Part shown: positions 34,582 to 44,657 of the stretch, piece after piece | How positions within the stretch are numbered: the first letter of the stretch is position 1 | How the letters are laid out: every line of letters starts with the position of its first letter | NCBI RefSeq assembly: GCF_000455325.1 | Contig: NZ_HG322951.1 | Coordinates: forward strand, 193,411-257,410 | Length of the DNA stretch: 64,000 nucleotides | DNA from: Mycolicibacterium septicum DSM 44393 | Lineage (GTDB): Bacteria; Actinomycetota; Actinomycetes; Mycobacteriales; Mycobacteriaceae | Direction: 5' to 3' | The notes under the pieces: generated by a model | Seen by the model: only the letters and a program-made list of their open reading frames with translations | What the model was told of the DNA's origin: nothing | Databases searched by the model: none | Made by a program: the position numbers and the translations under genes

Positions 34582-35904
34582 CTAACTGAGCAGGCGCGCC
34601 ACCGACCCCAGCGGGATGGGTAACCAACTGGGCCGGAACCGGGCCTCGTAGGCCGCCTCGTACACCGCCTTGTCCAGTTCATAGGCCGCCAGCAGGGCGG
34701 CGTACTCGCGCGGATCGACGCCGGCCACCGCGGCATAGCCGTCGCAGAACGCCGCGCTGTTGCGGTCGGCCCATTCCCGCGCCCTGGCAGCCACCTGCCG
34801 GGCCCGCTCGTCGTCTCCCGCCAGCTCCACCAGCCGTGCATACGCCGCGTACTCGAACGACCTCACCATGCCCGCGACGTCACGCAGCGGGGAATCCGGG
34901 CTGCGGCGCAGTTCCAGTGGCTGGCCGGGTTCCCCTTCGAAGTCGATCAGCAGCCACCGCTCCGGGGTCCGCAGCACCTGGCCCAGATGCAGATCGCCGT
35001 GGATCCGCTGCACGCCCACCTGCTCGTCGGCCAGTTTGCGGTAGCGGTCCTCGATCAATGAAACATGTTGGTGCAGTTCGGGTACCGCATCTGCGGCGGT
35101 GGCCAGGCGGGCGGACATGAGGTCCGCCGGGAACGGCACCGACGCGGTGCCGAGTTGCTCGGCCAGACAGGCGTGCACCGAGGCGACCGCCTCGCCCAGG
35201 CGGTAGGACTCGGCGGCGAAGTCACCACCCACCTCGTCCGCGTAGAGGTCCCCCTCGGCGAACAGATCCCGGGTGCTCGCGGTGGCCATATCCCAGCCCT
35301 CAGCGGAGTTGGCGGCGAACTCCGTCACCATCCCCAACGCGAAAGGCTCACCGTCCCAGTCGATATCCATCGATCCGAGCAGCGTCGCCACGTGCGGGTT
35401 GCCGGCCCTGGCCAGCACCCGGTTGAGTTCGATGTCGGGATTCACGCCCGGGGTGATCCGGCGGAACACCTTGAACACGGCATCCTGCCCGAACACCACA
35501 CTGGTGTTGCTCTGTTCGGCCGCCGACACCCGGGGCGGGGCATCCAGGGGCAGGACGGCCCCGGGCTCCTTGCCGCACCTCAGCCCGGCCACCGTGGCAG
35601 AACGGTCGATCAGTTGCAGCAGATACCGCGCCGCGTCCTGGTCGTAGAGGGCGTCATAGGCGGTCCGCCCGTCGGAACCACCGATCGTGGCCACCGAGCT
35701 GTACTCGTCGATCGGCTCGGCATCCCACTTCACCAGCACCTGGTAGCGCTCGGTGCCACCGTCGGCATAGGACACCTTCAGCAACGTGAGTTCGAGGTCG
35801 GGCCCGAGCTCGACCACCAAACCCGGTGTGGCGGAGACCAACTCGCGGCCGCGGCCGGCATACCACCGTTGCTGGCCGAGCCAGTCACCGAATTCGATGC
35901 TCAT
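34582..35904 (-). CDS. mak: Maltokinase
   Basis: 440 residues, the usual mycobacterial length. An N-terminal cap ([19 protein letters not shown]) is followed by an eukaryotic-kinase-like fold: [37 protein letters not shown] with the catalytic Asp, and [30 protein letters not shown] with the metal-binding Asp. It phosphorylates maltose to maltose-1-phosphate, the donor for GlgE. ATGA overlap with treS (35901-35904) supports the TreS-Mak complex known in mycobacteria (Rv0127). Confidence 0.95.
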   Translation of the reverse strand: MSIEFGDWLGQQRWYAGRGRELVSATPGLVVELGPDLELTLLKVSYADGGTERYQVLVKWDAEPIDEYSSVATIGGSDGRTAYDALYDQDAARYLLQLIDRSATVAGLRCGKEPGAVLPLDAPPRVSAAEQSNTSVVFGQDAVFKVFRRITPGVNPDIELNRVLARAGNPHVATLLGSMDIDWDGEPFALGMVTEFAANSAEGWDMATASTRDLFAEGDLYADEVGGDFAAESYRLGEAVASVHACLAEQLGTASVPFPADLMSARLATAADAVPELHQHVSLIEDRYRKLADEQVGVQRIHGDLHLGQVLRTPERWLLIDFEGEPGQPLELRRSPDSPLRDVAGMVRSFEYAAYARLVELAGDDERARQVAARAREWADRNSAAFCDGYAAVAGVDPREYAALLAAYELDKAVYEAAYEARFRPSWLPIPLGSVARLLS

Positions 35905-37649
35905 TGCTGCACTCCAGGGTCTTGCTCGGGCTCACGGAGCTGGAACCAGTAGAACCCGTGCCCCGGCAGGGTCAGCAGGTACGGCAGCTGGCCGATGCTG
36001 GGGAACTCCACGTAGCCGGACAACTCGATGGGCGTATACCCGTTCCACTCCTGCAGATTCAGTTCGATGGGCTGAGGGAACCTGGACAGGTTGTTGACGC
36101 ACAACACCGCATCCCCGTTGCCCTCGATCTGCCGCACATATGCCAGCACCGACGGGTTGGAACCGCCGAGTTCGCGGAACTCCCCGATCGCGAATGCGTC
36201 GTGGCGGCCCCGCATGGCCAGCATGCTTCGGGTCCAGTTCAGCAGTGACGTCGAGCTGTCCCGCTGGGCCTCGACATTGACCGACTGGTACCCGTAGACC
36301 GCGTCCTGGTTCGGCGGCAGGTACAGCCGCCCCGGGTTGGCCGTGGAGAATCCGGTGTTGCGGTCCGGCGTCCACTGCATCGGGGTGCGCACACTGTCGC
36401 GATCGCCGAGCCAGATGATGTCGCCCATCCCGATCTCGTCTCCGTAGTACAACATCGGGGACCCGGGCAGGGACAGCAGCAGCGCGGTGAACAGTTCGAT
36501 CTGGTTGCGGTCGTTCTCCAGCAGCGGGGCCAGCCTGCGCCGGATGCCGACGTTGGCCTTCATCCGTGGATCCTTGGCGTACTCGGCGTACATGTAGTCA
36601 CGCTCGTCGTCGGTGACCATCTCCAGGGTCAGCTCGTCGTGGTTGCGCAGGAAGATCGCCCAGTGCGCCATGTCCGGGATCGCCGGCGTCTGCGCCAGGA
36701 TCTCCGAGATCGGGAACCGCGACTCCCGTCGCACCGCCATGAAGATCCGCGGCATGAGCGGGAAGTGGAAGGCCATGTGGCACTCGTCGCCGCCGGTGCC
36801 CGGATCGCCGAAGTACTCGACGACGTCGGCCGGCCACTGGTTGGCCTCGGCGAGCAGTACCCGGCCGGGGAACTCGTCGTCGACCACCTTGCGGCAGCGC
36901 TTGAGGAACGCGTGGGTCTCGGGCAGGTTCTCGCAATTGGTGCCCTCGCGCTCGAACAGGTAGGGCACCGCGTCCAACCGGAACCCGTCGATACCCAGGT
37001 CCAGCCAGAACCGCAGGACGTCGATCATCGCCTCCTGCACGGCAGGGTTCTCGTAGTTCAGATCGGGCTGGTGCGAGAAGAACCGGTGCCAGTAGAACTG
37101 GCGGCGCACCGGGTCGAACGTCCAGTTCGACTCCTCGGTGTCGACGAAGATGATGCGCGCGTCGGCGTAGCGGTCGCTGCTGTCGCTCCAGACGTAGAAG
37201 TCGCCGTACGGGCCGTCGGGGTTGTGCCGCGACTCCTGGAACCACGCGTGGGAATCGGAGGTGTGGTTCATCACCAGATCGGTGATGACGCGGATGCCCC
37301 TGCGGTGCGCGCCGTCGAGCAGGGTGACGAAGTCCTCCACGGTGCCGAACTCCGGCAGCACCTTGTAGAAGTCGCGGATGTCGTAGCCACCGTCGCGCAG
37401 TGGCGAATCGTAGAAGGGCGGCAGCCAGAGGCAGTCCACACCCAGCCATTTGAGGTAGTCGAGCTGTTGGGTCAGGCCCTGCAGATCGCCCACGCCGTCG
37501 GCGTTGGAGTCGTAGAACGCGCGGACCAGAACCTCGTAGAACACCGCCCGCTTGAACCAGTCCCGGTCGGTCGGCAGCGTTCTGGCATGGCTGAAGTCCT
37601 CAGCGGTCGGATGCTCGACCAGTGGCTGATCGTCCTGAACGTTGTCCAT
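35901..37649 (-). CDS. treS: Trehalose synthase (maltose alpha-D-glucosyltransferase)
   Basis: 582 residues from ATG 37649; a longer frame upstream is not needed. GH13 barrel: [35 protein letters not shown] (nucleophile Asp), [11 protein letters not shown] (Glu) and [12 protein letters not shown] (third Asp), plus [12 protein letters not shown]. It interconverts trehalose and maltose and feeds maltokinase. Matches Rv0126. The 227 bases upstream hold its promoter and that of the divergent HTH gene. Confidence 0.95.
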   Translation of the reverse strand: MDNVQDDQPLVEHPTAEDFSHARTLPTDRDWFKRAVFYEVLVRAFYDSNADGVGDLQGLTQQLDYLKWLGVDCLWLPPFYDSPLRDGGYDIRDFYKVLPEFGTVEDFVTLLDGAHRRGIRVITDLVMNHTSDSHAWFQESRHNPDGPYGDFYVWSDSSDRYADARIIFVDTEESNWTFDPVRRQFYWHRFFSHQPDLNYENPAVQEAMIDVLRFWLDLGIDGFRLDAVPYLFEREGTNCENLPETHAFLKRCRKVVDDEFPGRVLLAEANQWPADVVEYFGDPGTGGDECHMAFHFPLMPRIFMAVRRESRFPISEILAQTPAIPDMAHWAIFLRNHDELTLEMVTDDERDYMYAEYAKDPRMKANVGIRRRLAPLLENDRNQIELFTALLLSLPGSPMLYYGDEIGMGDIIWLGDRDSVRTPMQWTPDRNTGFSTANPGRLYLPPNQDAVYGYQSVNVEAQRDSSTSLLNWTRSMLAMRGRHDAFAIGEFRELGGSNPSVLAYVRQIEGNGDAVLCVNNLSRFPQPIELNLQEWNGYTPIELSGYVEFPSIGQLPYLLTLPGHGFYWFQLREPEQDPGVQQ

Positions 37650-37763
37650 CAGCCTTCCAACGTACCCACTTCGTCCGCACTCGACACCCGGACGGAACCT
37701 CGGACGGACCGTGGCATCCCGAAATGATCCTGCAGCAACGTGATTCGCCCGCACCGGCGGGTT

Positions 37764-37851
37764 TGCGGAAAAACTAACGGTTGAATAAGAGACAGCAACG
37801 GGTTACGTTTTTCCCGCATTTGATCTCCTCGTCGGCTATGGGCCGGCGAGC
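37764..37851. promoter_or_regulatory. Inverted repeats between treS and the HTH gene
   Basis: TGCGGAAAAAC (37764-37774) is matched by GTTTTTCCCGCA (37807-37818) with one bulged base. CTCGTCGGC (37827-37835) pairs with GCCGGCGAG (37841-37849) through one G-U. Both lie in the 227-base divergent region and could be operators or leader hairpins. Evidence is symmetry only. Confidence 0.3.
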
Positions 37852-37876
37852 ACAAACTTTCGACGAGGGATGGCCT

Positions 37877-38335
37877 GTGGGTGAGTCGGCACCTAATGAC
37901 GGTGAAGCACCAGTAATCGTTGGACTTTCTGATGCAGCGATGCACATGTACGTCGCCGCGATCGACGCGCTGCCGCCGGTCGGCGACCCGGAGTACGCAG
38001 ACCGCGTCGCCGTCGTCCTCAGCGGTCTCCGCAAGCTGCAGACGTCGCTGTCGGAGGCGGCGGGCCGCAGCCGCGTCACCCCGTCGGTCATCGTCGCGCT
38101 CAGCGGTGTGCGGCACCGCTACGACGAGCTGATGACCACCGCGGCCGAAGGCCCCAGCGCCACGCTCGGCCAGCGTCTCTACGTCGCGCGCGGCAACGCG
38201 AAGCTGTCCACCGAGGAAGCCGCCAACGGCGTCGGCCTGCGCAAGGACCTCATCGAGGCCGTCGAGGCCGAAGAGCCCGCGACCGAGGCCGAAACCGCTC
38301 AGATCAAGGATCTGATCGCCGCCCTGGGCGGCTGA
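37877..38335 (+). CDS. Helix-turn-helix (XRE-like) protein
   Basis: 152 residues from GTG 37877, with GAGGGA upstream; upstream in-frame codons lack a ribosome site. An N-terminal helical dimer-like region (DAAMHMYVAAIDALPPVGDPEYADRV) precedes TLGQRLYVARGNAKLSTEEAANGVGLRKDLIEAVEAEE, which fits an XRE-type HTH where the recognition helix is around residues 120-135. It is divergent from treS and might regulate trehalose genes; only position suggests that. Confidence 0.68.
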   Translation: MGESAPNDGEAPVIVGLSDAAMHMYVAAIDALPPVGDPEYADRVAVVLSGLRKLQTSLSEAAGRSRVTPSVIVALSGVRHRYDELMTTAAEGPSATLGQRLYVARGNAKLSTEEAANGVGLRKDLIEAVEAEEPATEAETAQIKDLIAALGG

Positions 38336-38384
38336 GCTGCGCGATCACGGCGACCCAGGCGATGCCCCCTCGGTTCCTCCCCCG

Positions 38385-39131
38385 TTGACGGAGGTGACCC
38401 AGGGGGCACGTCCGTCTGCGGCCGAGGAAGCCCGCACGGTCGCCGCGTCGACCAACGCGGGCACCCTCGCCACGCTCACCTCCGACGGCGACCCGTGGGC
38501 GTCGTTCATCACCTACGGCCTGCTGGACGGCGCCCCGGTGCTGTGCGTGTCGAACATGGCCGAGCACGGTCGCAACCTCGCCGGCGACCCTCGGGCCAGC
38601 ATCTCCATCGTCGCCCCCGACGACGGGTCGGATCCGTTGGCGAGCAGTCGCGTCACGCTGGCCGGGATCGCCGAACGCCCCGCCGGCGACGAACAGGACG
38701 CCGCGCGGCAGGCCCACCTGGACGCGGTGGCATCTGCCCGCTACTACATCGACTTCAGCGACTTCTCGCTCTGGGTACTGCGCGTGCACCGGGTGCGCTG
38801 GGTCGGCGGATACGGCCGGATGGACTCGACCACCGGCGAGGCCTACTCGGGAGCCGAACCCGATCCGGTCGCGCCCCACGCCGCGGGCGCGATCGACCAT
38901 CTCAACGCCGACCACGCCGATTCGCTGGCCGACATGGCCCGAACCCTCGGCGGCTACCCCGACACCACCCTGGCGGTGTGCACCGGCGCCGACCGCTACG
39001 GCCTGGATCTGCGGGTCACCACCGAGCGCGGGATGGCCTACACCCGGGTCGGCTACGCCGGGCCGATCAGCTCATGCGGTGAGTTGCGAGCGGCCACAGT
39101 CGAGTTGGCCCAGCGCGCCAGGCAGGGCTGA
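38385..39131 (+). CDS. HugZ-like split-barrel protein with DUF2470 domain
   Basis: 248 residues. The N-terminal pyridoxamine-oxidase-like barrel (TNAGTLATLTSDGDPWASFITYGLLDGAPVLCVSNMAEHGRNLAGDPRASISI) is joined to a C-terminal DUF2470 domain (AIDHLNADHADSLADMARTLGG). This pairing is found in HugZ-type haem-binding or haem-degrading proteins. Whether this one binds haem is not shown. The start is uncertain: TTG 38385 is used, while GTG 38394 is preceded by GGAGG but too closely. Confidence 0.75.
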   Translation: MTEVTQGARPSAAEEARTVAASTNAGTLATLTSDGDPWASFITYGLLDGAPVLCVSNMAEHGRNLAGDPRASISIVAPDDGSDPLASSRVTLAGIAERPAGDEQDAARQAHLDAVASARYYIDFSDFSLWVLRVHRVRWVGGYGRMDSTTGEAYSGAEPDPVAPHAAGAIDHLNADHADSLADMARTLGGYPDTTLAVCTGADRYGLDLRVTTERGMAYTRVGYAGPISSCGELRAATVELAQRARQG

Positions 39132-39164
39132 GACCACCTCGACCCGTGCAATACGATCGCGGGT

Positions 39165-39734
39165 ATGCCTGAGCGCCCGGAGACCTGGCAAGCCGCCTTC
39201 GACCTGATCCGCACCCGCGGTTACGAACACCGCGAGGAACCGTTCCGGCTGGCCAGCGGGCAGCTGAGCCACGACTACATCGACGGCAAGTTCGCCATCG
39301 ACACCGGCGAACGGATGGCCATCGTCAGCCGTGCGGTGGCCGATCTGGCGGCCGCGAGCGGCATCGAGTTCGACGCCGTCGGCGGACTGACCATGGGCGC
39401 CGACCCGCTGGCGCACGGTGTCGCGATGGTGACCGGCAAGGCCTGGTTCTCGGTGCGCAAGGAACAGAAGGCACGCGGCCGCGAGCAGTGGATCGAGGGC
39501 ACCCGCCTCGAGCCCGGCACCCGCGTGCTGCTGGTCGACGACGTGATCAGCACCGGCGGCTCCACCGAGATCGCCTACGAACGCGTGACCGCCGTCGGGG
39601 CCGTCGTCACCGGCGTCATCCCGATGGTCGACCGTGGCGACGTCGCGACGGGCCGGTTCGCCAAGCGCGGCGTGCCGTTCGCGGCACTGGTCACCTACCG
39701 CGATCTGGGCATCGAGCCCGTCAAGGATGTCTAG
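39165..39734 (+). CDS. PyrE-like phosphoribosyltransferase
   Basis: 189 residues, type I PRTase fold. FRLASGQLSHDYIDGKFAID and DAVGGLTMGADPLA resemble orotate phosphoribosyltransferase substrate loops; RKEQKARGREQWIEG is the flexible catalytic loop, and VLLVDDVISTGGST is the PRPP-binding motif. It probably transfers ribose-5-phosphate to orotate or a related base. It is not the closest form to M. tuberculosis PyrE (Rv0382c) as I recall it, so the substrate is left open. Confidence 0.78.
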   Translation: MPERPETWQAAFDLIRTRGYEHREEPFRLASGQLSHDYIDGKFAIDTGERMAIVSRAVADLAAASGIEFDAVGGLTMGADPLAHGVAMVTGKAWFSVRKEQKARGREQWIEGTRLEPGTRVLLVDDVISTGGSTEIAYERVTAVGAVVTGVIPMVDRGDVATGRFAKRGVPFAALVTYRDLGIEPVKDV

Positions 39735-39748
39735 GGCCGACGCCTGAG

Positions 39749-40789
39749 CTAGACCACCAGCACCGGCGAACGCTCCAGTGCGAGGCTGACCACCAGCCCC
39801 GGCCTGAAGGCCCGCGCCCGGGAACTCGGCAGCTGCGCGTGGATCACCGAGCCGTCCGGCAGTGACAGGTACACGTGGGATATCGGGCCGAGGAACGCCA
39901 CCGATTCCACCACCGCGTGCCCGTCCGGATCTGCGCGCACCCGGAACGACTCCGGGCGCACCATCGCCGTCCCCGTTCCTGAGGTCACCGACCCGGGCAG
40001 GGTAGGCACCACCGTCCCCAGCAGCCGGGCGCGGTCGCCCGAAACCCGCGCACGCACCTTGTTGTGCAACCCGATGAACTCGGCGACGAAGCGGGTCGAC
40101 GGGCGGGCATAGAGCACGGCGGGGGCTGCCAGTTGCTCGAGTTTGCCGTGGCTCATCACACCGACGCGGTCCGCAACGGCCATGGCCTCCTCCTGGTCGT
40201 GCGTGACGAACAAGGTGGTGGTGCCGACCTCCAGCTGCACCCGGCGGATTTCGTCGCGCAACTGGGAGCGCACCTTCGCGTCCAGAGCCGACAGCGGCTC
40301 GTCGAGCAGCAGCACCCTCGGCTCGATCGCCAGGGCCCGGGCCAGTGCCACGCGCTGCTGCTCACCCCCGGACAACTCGCCGGCGAACTTGCCCTTGTGC
40401 GCCGCCAGGCCGACCAGGTCGAGCATGTCCGCGGCCCGGGACAGCCTGTCCCGCTTGGATTTTCCGCGCATCTTCAAACCGAAGGCGACGTTGTCCAGCA
40501 CTGTCAGGTGCGGGAACAGGCTGTAGGCCTGGAACACCATGCCCATATCGCGTCTGTTGGCCGGCACCGAGCTGATGTCGCGCCCGTCGACCAGCACGGC
40601 CCCGGAGCTGGCCTCCTCCAGTCCGGCCAGGATGCGCAGCGCCGTGGTCTTGCCGCAGCCCGATGGCCCGAGCAGTGCCACCAACTCCCCCGGCTCGATG
40701 GACAGGCTCAGCCCGTCGAGCGCGTTGACGTTGCCATAAGTGCGCGTGAGGTCACGAAGTTCAACCCGCACACCGACACTGCCGCTCAC
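39749..40789 (-). CDS. ABC importer ATP-binding protein (PotA/FbpC-like)
   Basis: 346 residues from GTG 40789. Walker A GPSGCGKTT, Q-loop VFQAYSLFPHLTV, signature LSGGEQQRVALARAL, Walker B VLLLDEPLSALD, and a C-terminal TOBE domain (TAMVRPESFRVRAD) typical of importers for polyamines, iron, thiamine or phosphonates. Last of four genes in an operon, joined by GTGA overlap to the second permease. The imported compound cannot be told from this gene. Confidence 0.92.
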   Translation of the reverse strand: MSGSVGVRVELRDLTRTYGNVNALDGLSLSIEPGELVALLGPSGCGKTTALRILAGLEEASSGAVLVDGRDISSVPANRRDMGMVFQAYSLFPHLTVLDNVAFGLKMRGKSKRDRLSRAADMLDLVGLAAHKGKFAGELSGGEQQRVALARALAIEPRVLLLDEPLSALDAKVRSQLRDEIRRVQLEVGTTTLFVTHDQEEAMAVADRVGVMSHGKLEQLAAPAVLYARPSTRFVAEFIGLHNKVRARVSGDRARLLGTVVPTLPGSVTSGTGTAMVRPESFRVRADPDGHAVVESVAFLGPISHVYLSLPDGSVIHAQLPSSRARAFRPGLVVSLALERSPVLVV

Positions 40790-41559
40790 GCCTGGACTCC
40801 TGACCTTCTGCGACGGCCCCGGGTGAGGGCCGCCAACACCAACAACAATGCGAATCCGAGCAGCAGGGTGGCCAGTGAGGCCGCCACCGAAGTAGGGCCG
40901 TCGCTCTTACCGATCGCGACGATCTGAACCGGCAGCGTCTCGAACCCGATCAGCGAGGCGACGGTGTACTCGCCGAGCACCACCGCGATGGAGATGAAGG
41001 CCGCGGACAGGATCCCGGACCAGATGTTGGGCACGATCACCCGGCCGATCGTCGACCACCACCCGGCGCCCAGCGACCGGGCGGCCTCCGACAACGTCTG
41101 CAGATCGATGGCGGCCAGCGCCGAGTCGATCGACCGGTAGGCGAACGGCAGCACCAGCACCACGTACACGAACGTCAGGGTGAGCGCCGATTCGCCGAGA
41201 AGGTAAGTGACCCAGAGGTATACGTTCCGCAGGCCCACCACGATCACCAGGGCCGGGATGGTCAACGGCAGCAGGCAGAGAAACTCCACGAACCGGCCGG
41301 CCCAGCGGGCCCGCAGGCGTACCCAGATCATCGTCGGCACCAGCAGCACCAGCATCGCGATGACGGTGAACACCGCGAGCAGCAGCGAGATCAGGATGGC
41401 GTGATAGAGCGCTTCATCGACGACCAGGTTGCGCCAGGCCGCGGCGGTGCGCCCACCGGCGATGAGGTCGCGGGTGGAGAAATCTGCCATGGCGTACAGG
41501 GGAAACAGGAAGAACAGGCCGAAGAGCACCCAGAGAACCGGCCGGTACACCCGGTTCAT
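40786..41559 (-). CDS. ABC importer permease 2
   Basis: 257 residues from ATG 41559. Six membrane segments and the EAA loop near TLSEAARSLGAGWWSTIGRVIVPNIWSGI, the ATPase contact. It belongs to the PotC/FbpB-like inner-membrane class. ATGA overlap with permease 1 and GTGA overlap with the ATPase show tight coupling. Confidence 0.9.
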   Translation of the reverse strand: MNRVYRPVLWVLFGLFFLFPLYAMADFSTRDLIAGGRTAAAWRNLVVDEALYHAILISLLLAVFTVIAMLVLLVPTMIWVRLRARWAGRFVEFLCLLPLTIPALVIVVGLRNVYLWVTYLLGESALTLTFVYVVLVLPFAYRSIDSALAAIDLQTLSEAARSLGAGWWSTIGRVIVPNIWSGILSAAFISIAVVLGEYTVASLIGFETLPVQIVAIGKSDGPTSVAASLATLLLGFALLLVLAALTRGRRRRSGVQA

Positions 41560-42440
41560 TTGAGCCACCTCGCCGTCCGGCGCACCAGCGCGTTGTAGGC
41601 GATCATCACCGCGGCCACCACCACGATCATCTCGCACGCCAGCGCATAGGCGAATCCGGACTGACCCAGCACGACCTCGCTGGTGAGTGCGGCGCGGATC
41701 AACAGCGGCACGATCGGACTGCCCTGGCTGACCAGCGCGGCCGCGGTGGCATAGGCGGCAAAGGCATTGGCGAACAACAGCAGTGCCGAACCGAGGAAGG
41801 CCGGGCTCAGCAAGGGCACGGCGACCTCCCGCAGGTACTGCCACTGCGACGCGCCGAGGCTCACCGCGGCCTCGTGCCACTGTTCGCGCAATCCCTCGAG
41901 GGCAGGCAGGAACACGATCACCATCAGCGGGATCTGAAAGTAGGTGTAGACCAGGATCAGCCCGGGCAGTCCGTACAGCCAGCCGGACCCGGCCAGGTCC
42001 CAGCCGAGGTTCTCCTTGACCCACAAGGTCAGCACGCCGTTGAGCCCGATGGTGGCCAGGAACGCGAATGCCAGTGCCACGCCGCCGAACTGGGCGAGCA
42101 CACTGCACAGGGCCAGCACCGCGCGCCGAAGCATCGACGCCGGCGGGCTGCTGACGATCAACCAGGCCAGCACCGCACCCAGCACCGCTCCGATCAGCGC
42201 CGTGCTCGCCGACAGCACAATGCTCTTGGCCAGTGCCGCCAAGGCGGTTCCGGAGAACAGCGCAGCGATCCGGTCCAGCGAGAAGGATCCGTCGGCGAAG
42301 AACGCCATGACGATCACCGTCACCGTGGGCACGATCAGGAACACCGTCACCACCGCCACGAACGGCAGCAGCGGCAGGGCATCCCGGACTCTCCCGCGGA
42401 TGTCCGTCCGCAGATCCCGTCGAGAAGTACTACCCGGCAT
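41556..42440 (-). CDS. ABC importer permease 1
   Basis: 294 residues from ATG 42440. Six membrane segments and the EAA loop EAAVSLGASQWQYLREVAVPLLSPAFLGS. PotB-like class. It follows the substrate-binding lipoprotein gene by 8 bases and overlaps permease 2 by 4 bases. Confidence 0.9.
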   Translation of the reverse strand: MPGSTSRRDLRTDIRGRVRDALPLLPFVAVVTVFLIVPTVTVIVMAFFADGSFSLDRIAALFSGTALAALAKSIVLSASTALIGAVLGAVLAWLIVSSPPASMLRRAVLALCSVLAQFGGVALAFAFLATIGLNGVLTLWVKENLGWDLAGSGWLYGLPGLILVYTYFQIPLMVIVFLPALEGLREQWHEAAVSLGASQWQYLREVAVPLLSPAFLGSALLLFANAFAAYATAAALVSQGSPIVPLLIRAALTSEVVLGQSGFAYALACEMIVVVAAVMIAYNALVRRTARWLK

Positions 42441-42448
42441 AGAGGAAC

Positions 42449-43585
42449 TCAGCCGATCGCCTTGGCCCAGTTGTCGGCCAGATACTTGTTGGCGGTGTCG
42501 GTCTGGGCCTGGCTCGCGACGGTCACCGGGCCGTCGATCGGGGGCAACTGGCCGAACGCCGCACGGTCGGCGGTGCCTGCCAGGATCATCTTGTCGGCGC
42601 GGACCGGGCGAACGCCGCCTTGGGCGTACAGGTTCTGCCCCTCGTCGCTGAACAGGAACTCCTGCCACAACCGGGCCGCCGCCGGATGCGGCGCATCCTT
42701 GTTGATCGCCTGGTAGTAGTAGCCGGCCACCAGCGCCTCGTGGGGAACGATCACCTGCCAGCCGGGGACCTTCTGACTTTCGGTGCCGTTGAGGTAGTTC
42801 CAGTCGATCACCACGGGAGTCTGTCCCGATGCGATGGTGGCCGGGGTCGGGTCAAGCGGCAGGAAGTTGCCCGCCTCGTTGAGCTTTGCGAAGAACGCGA
42901 CGCCGGGCGCGATGTCGTCGGCCGATCCACCCTGGGCCACCGCCGCCATCAGTACCCCGGCGAACGCGGCGCCGGCCTGGGTCGGGTCGCCGTTGAGAGC
43001 GACCTTGCCGTGGTACTCGGGCTTGAGCAGGTCCTCGACGGAGGTGATCGGCGGAACCTTGGTCGAGTCGTAGCCGATGGACATGAAGCCGCCGTAGTCG
43101 TTGACCCAGGTGCCGTCGGGGTCCTTGAGCTTCTCCGGGATGTCGTCGAACGTGGCCACCTTGTAGGGAGCGAACATCGACGTGTTCGCCAGCGCGACCG
43201 ACTGTCCCAGATCGAACACGTCGGGCGCGGTGCTCTTGCCCTTCTGCTGGTTGGCGGCGTTGATCTCCTCCTGGCTGGAGCCGTCGGGCTGCGCCGAGTT
43301 GACCTTGATGCCGTACTTGTCGGAGAAGGCCTTGATGATGGCGCCGTAGTTCGCCCAATCCGGGGGCAACGCAATCACATTGAGTTCGCCTTCGGCCTTG
43401 GCCGCCTCGACGAGCTTGTCCATCCCGCCGAAATCGGCTGCCGACTTGGCCTCGGCGACCTTGACCCCGGTGTCGGTGTTGCCACCGGCGGCGCCCTTCT
43501 CCGGCGGCGCGCACGCCGCCAGGCCCACCGCGAGGAGGGCCGACGCGGCGAGGGCGGATACCGTCGCGATCCGGGATGCGATCAT
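42449..43585 (-). CDS. ABC importer substrate-binding lipoprotein
   Basis: 378 residues from ATG 43585, with GGAGGA upstream. Signal peptide with lipobox VGLAAC (Cys about residue 24). The mature protein is a type-2 periplasmic-binding fold (LNVIALPPDWANYGAIIKAFSDKYGIKV, GGFMSIGYDSTKVPP, VIDWNYLNG), similar to PotD and iron/2-aminoethylphosphonate binding proteins. First gene of the operon. It captures the substrate outside the membrane; the ligand cannot be fixed between polyamine, metal chelate, thiamine and phosphonate. Confidence 0.87.
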   Translation of the reverse strand: MIASRIATVSALAASALLAVGLAACAPPEKGAAGGNTDTGVKVAEAKSAADFGGMDKLVEAAKAEGELNVIALPPDWANYGAIIKAFSDKYGIKVNSAQPDGSSQEEINAANQQKGKSTAPDVFDLGQSVALANTSMFAPYKVATFDDIPEKLKDPDGTWVNDYGGFMSIGYDSTKVPPITSVEDLLKPEYHGKVALNGDPTQAGAAFAGVLMAAVAQGGSADDIAPGVAFFAKLNEAGNFLPLDPTPATIASGQTPVVIDWNYLNGTESQKVPGWQVIVPHEALVAGYYYQAINKDAPHPAAARLWQEFLFSDEGQNLYAQGGVRPVRADKMILAGTADRAAFGQLPPIDGPVTVASQAQTDTANKYLADNWAKAIG

Positions 43586-43685
43586 TGCCAATTCCTCCGA
43601 TGCTCGGGAAGCGCGCACCGGCACCCTATCGCGACCCCGCCGAACGTGAGACGCATCGCCGGGGCCCGGACGTTAGCATCACGTG

Positions 43686-44117
43686 ATGTCCCTACCCGGT
43701 CTCGGAGGCGGCTTCGACCTCGACGGCTGGAGCTTCAAGCCGGCAGCGGTGCCCTGGTACCGCACCCGCCGCGCGGTGATCGCGATGCTCGCCGCCGCCG
43801 TGGCCGCGGGTGCCATCGTGGTCTCGGGTGTGCTTTTGCTGCTGCGGGATTCACCGACTGCCCACGAACCGGCGACGACACCGTCGCCCTCGCCGTCGGC
43901 CACGGCTCCCATGCCGTCGCCGTCGCTGCGGGTGGGCGTGCCGCCCGCTCCCCCGGAACCACCGCCCGCCCCACCTCCGGAGACCCAGCAGGCCCCGGTG
44001 TACCGACCCACCCACCGGCCCACCGAGACCAAGAAGCCCGAGATCGGCGTCACCCGCACCCCGGTCACCCGCTCGCCGATCAGCGTGGCCCCCCAGCCGC
44101 GACATCCCCGCAACTGA
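43686..44117 (+). CDS. Proline-rich single-pass membrane protein
   Basis: 143 residues from ATG 43686 (GTG 43683 adds one Met). A short basic N-terminus is followed by one helix (AVIAMLAAAVAAGAIVVSGVLLLL, about residues 31-54). An extracytoplasmic tail rich in Pro, Ser and Thr (TPSPSPSATAPMPSP, PPAPPEPPPAPPP) follows. It is divergent from the importer operon with 100 bases between starts. No family function; a cell-wall-spanning linker is plausible. Confidence 0.68.
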   Translation: MSLPGLGGGFDLDGWSFKPAAVPWYRTRRAVIAMLAAAVAAGAIVVSGVLLLLRDSPTAHEPATTPSPSPSATAPMPSPSLRVGVPPAPPEPPPAPPPETQQAPVYRPTHRPTETKKPEIGVTRTPVTRSPISVAPQPRHPRN

Positions 44118-44153
44118 GGCCTCCGCCGAACGGAGTGCGCCTACCCTGGGGCC

Positions 44154-44582
44154 ATGTCCGGGCTCGACGCCATCGCGCAGTTCGCAAGCGCACCCTGTGC
44201 GGTGCTCGCGACGCTGGGCGCCGACGGCGCACCCCACCTGGTGCCGGTGGTGTTCGCGGTCCACGTGCCTGCCGATCCGCACGCCGCGGCCACCATCTAC
44301 ACCGCGGTCGACGCGAAACCGAAGTCCACCCAACGGCTGCGGCGGCTGGCCAACATCGAAGGCGACAGCCGGGTCAGCCTGCTCGTCGACCACTACACCG
44401 ACGAGTGGGCGCACCTGTGGTGGGTACGGGCCGACGGACGGGCCGCGGTCCATCACAGCGGTGACGCGATGGCCACCGGTTACGGGCTGCTGCGCGCGAA
44501 ATACCCGCAGTACGAGCGCATTGCGCTGAACGGTCCGGTCATCACCGTCGACGTCACCCACTGGTCCTCCTGGCAGGTCTGA
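44154..44582 (+). CDS. TIGR03668-type PPOX F420-dependent oxidoreductase (Rv0121c-like)
   Basis: 142 residues: [63 protein letters not shown], and the WSSWQV end are signatures of this small split-barrel family. Members bind F420. It lies next to fusA2, as Rv0121c lies beside Rv0120c. The substrate is unknown. Confidence 0.85.
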   Translation: MSGLDAIAQFASAPCAVLATLGADGAPHLVPVVFAVHVPADPHAAATIYTAVDAKPKSTQRLRRLANIEGDSRVSLLVDHYTDEWAHLWWVRADGRAAVHHSGDAMATGYGLLRAKYPQYERIALNGPVITVDVTHWSSWQV

Positions 44583-44657
44583 TCACCGCACCCCCGGGTC
44601 TTGTGTCGTAGGTCACATCAGGGAATGGTGGAGGGCGGGTACACCAGGAGGAATGCC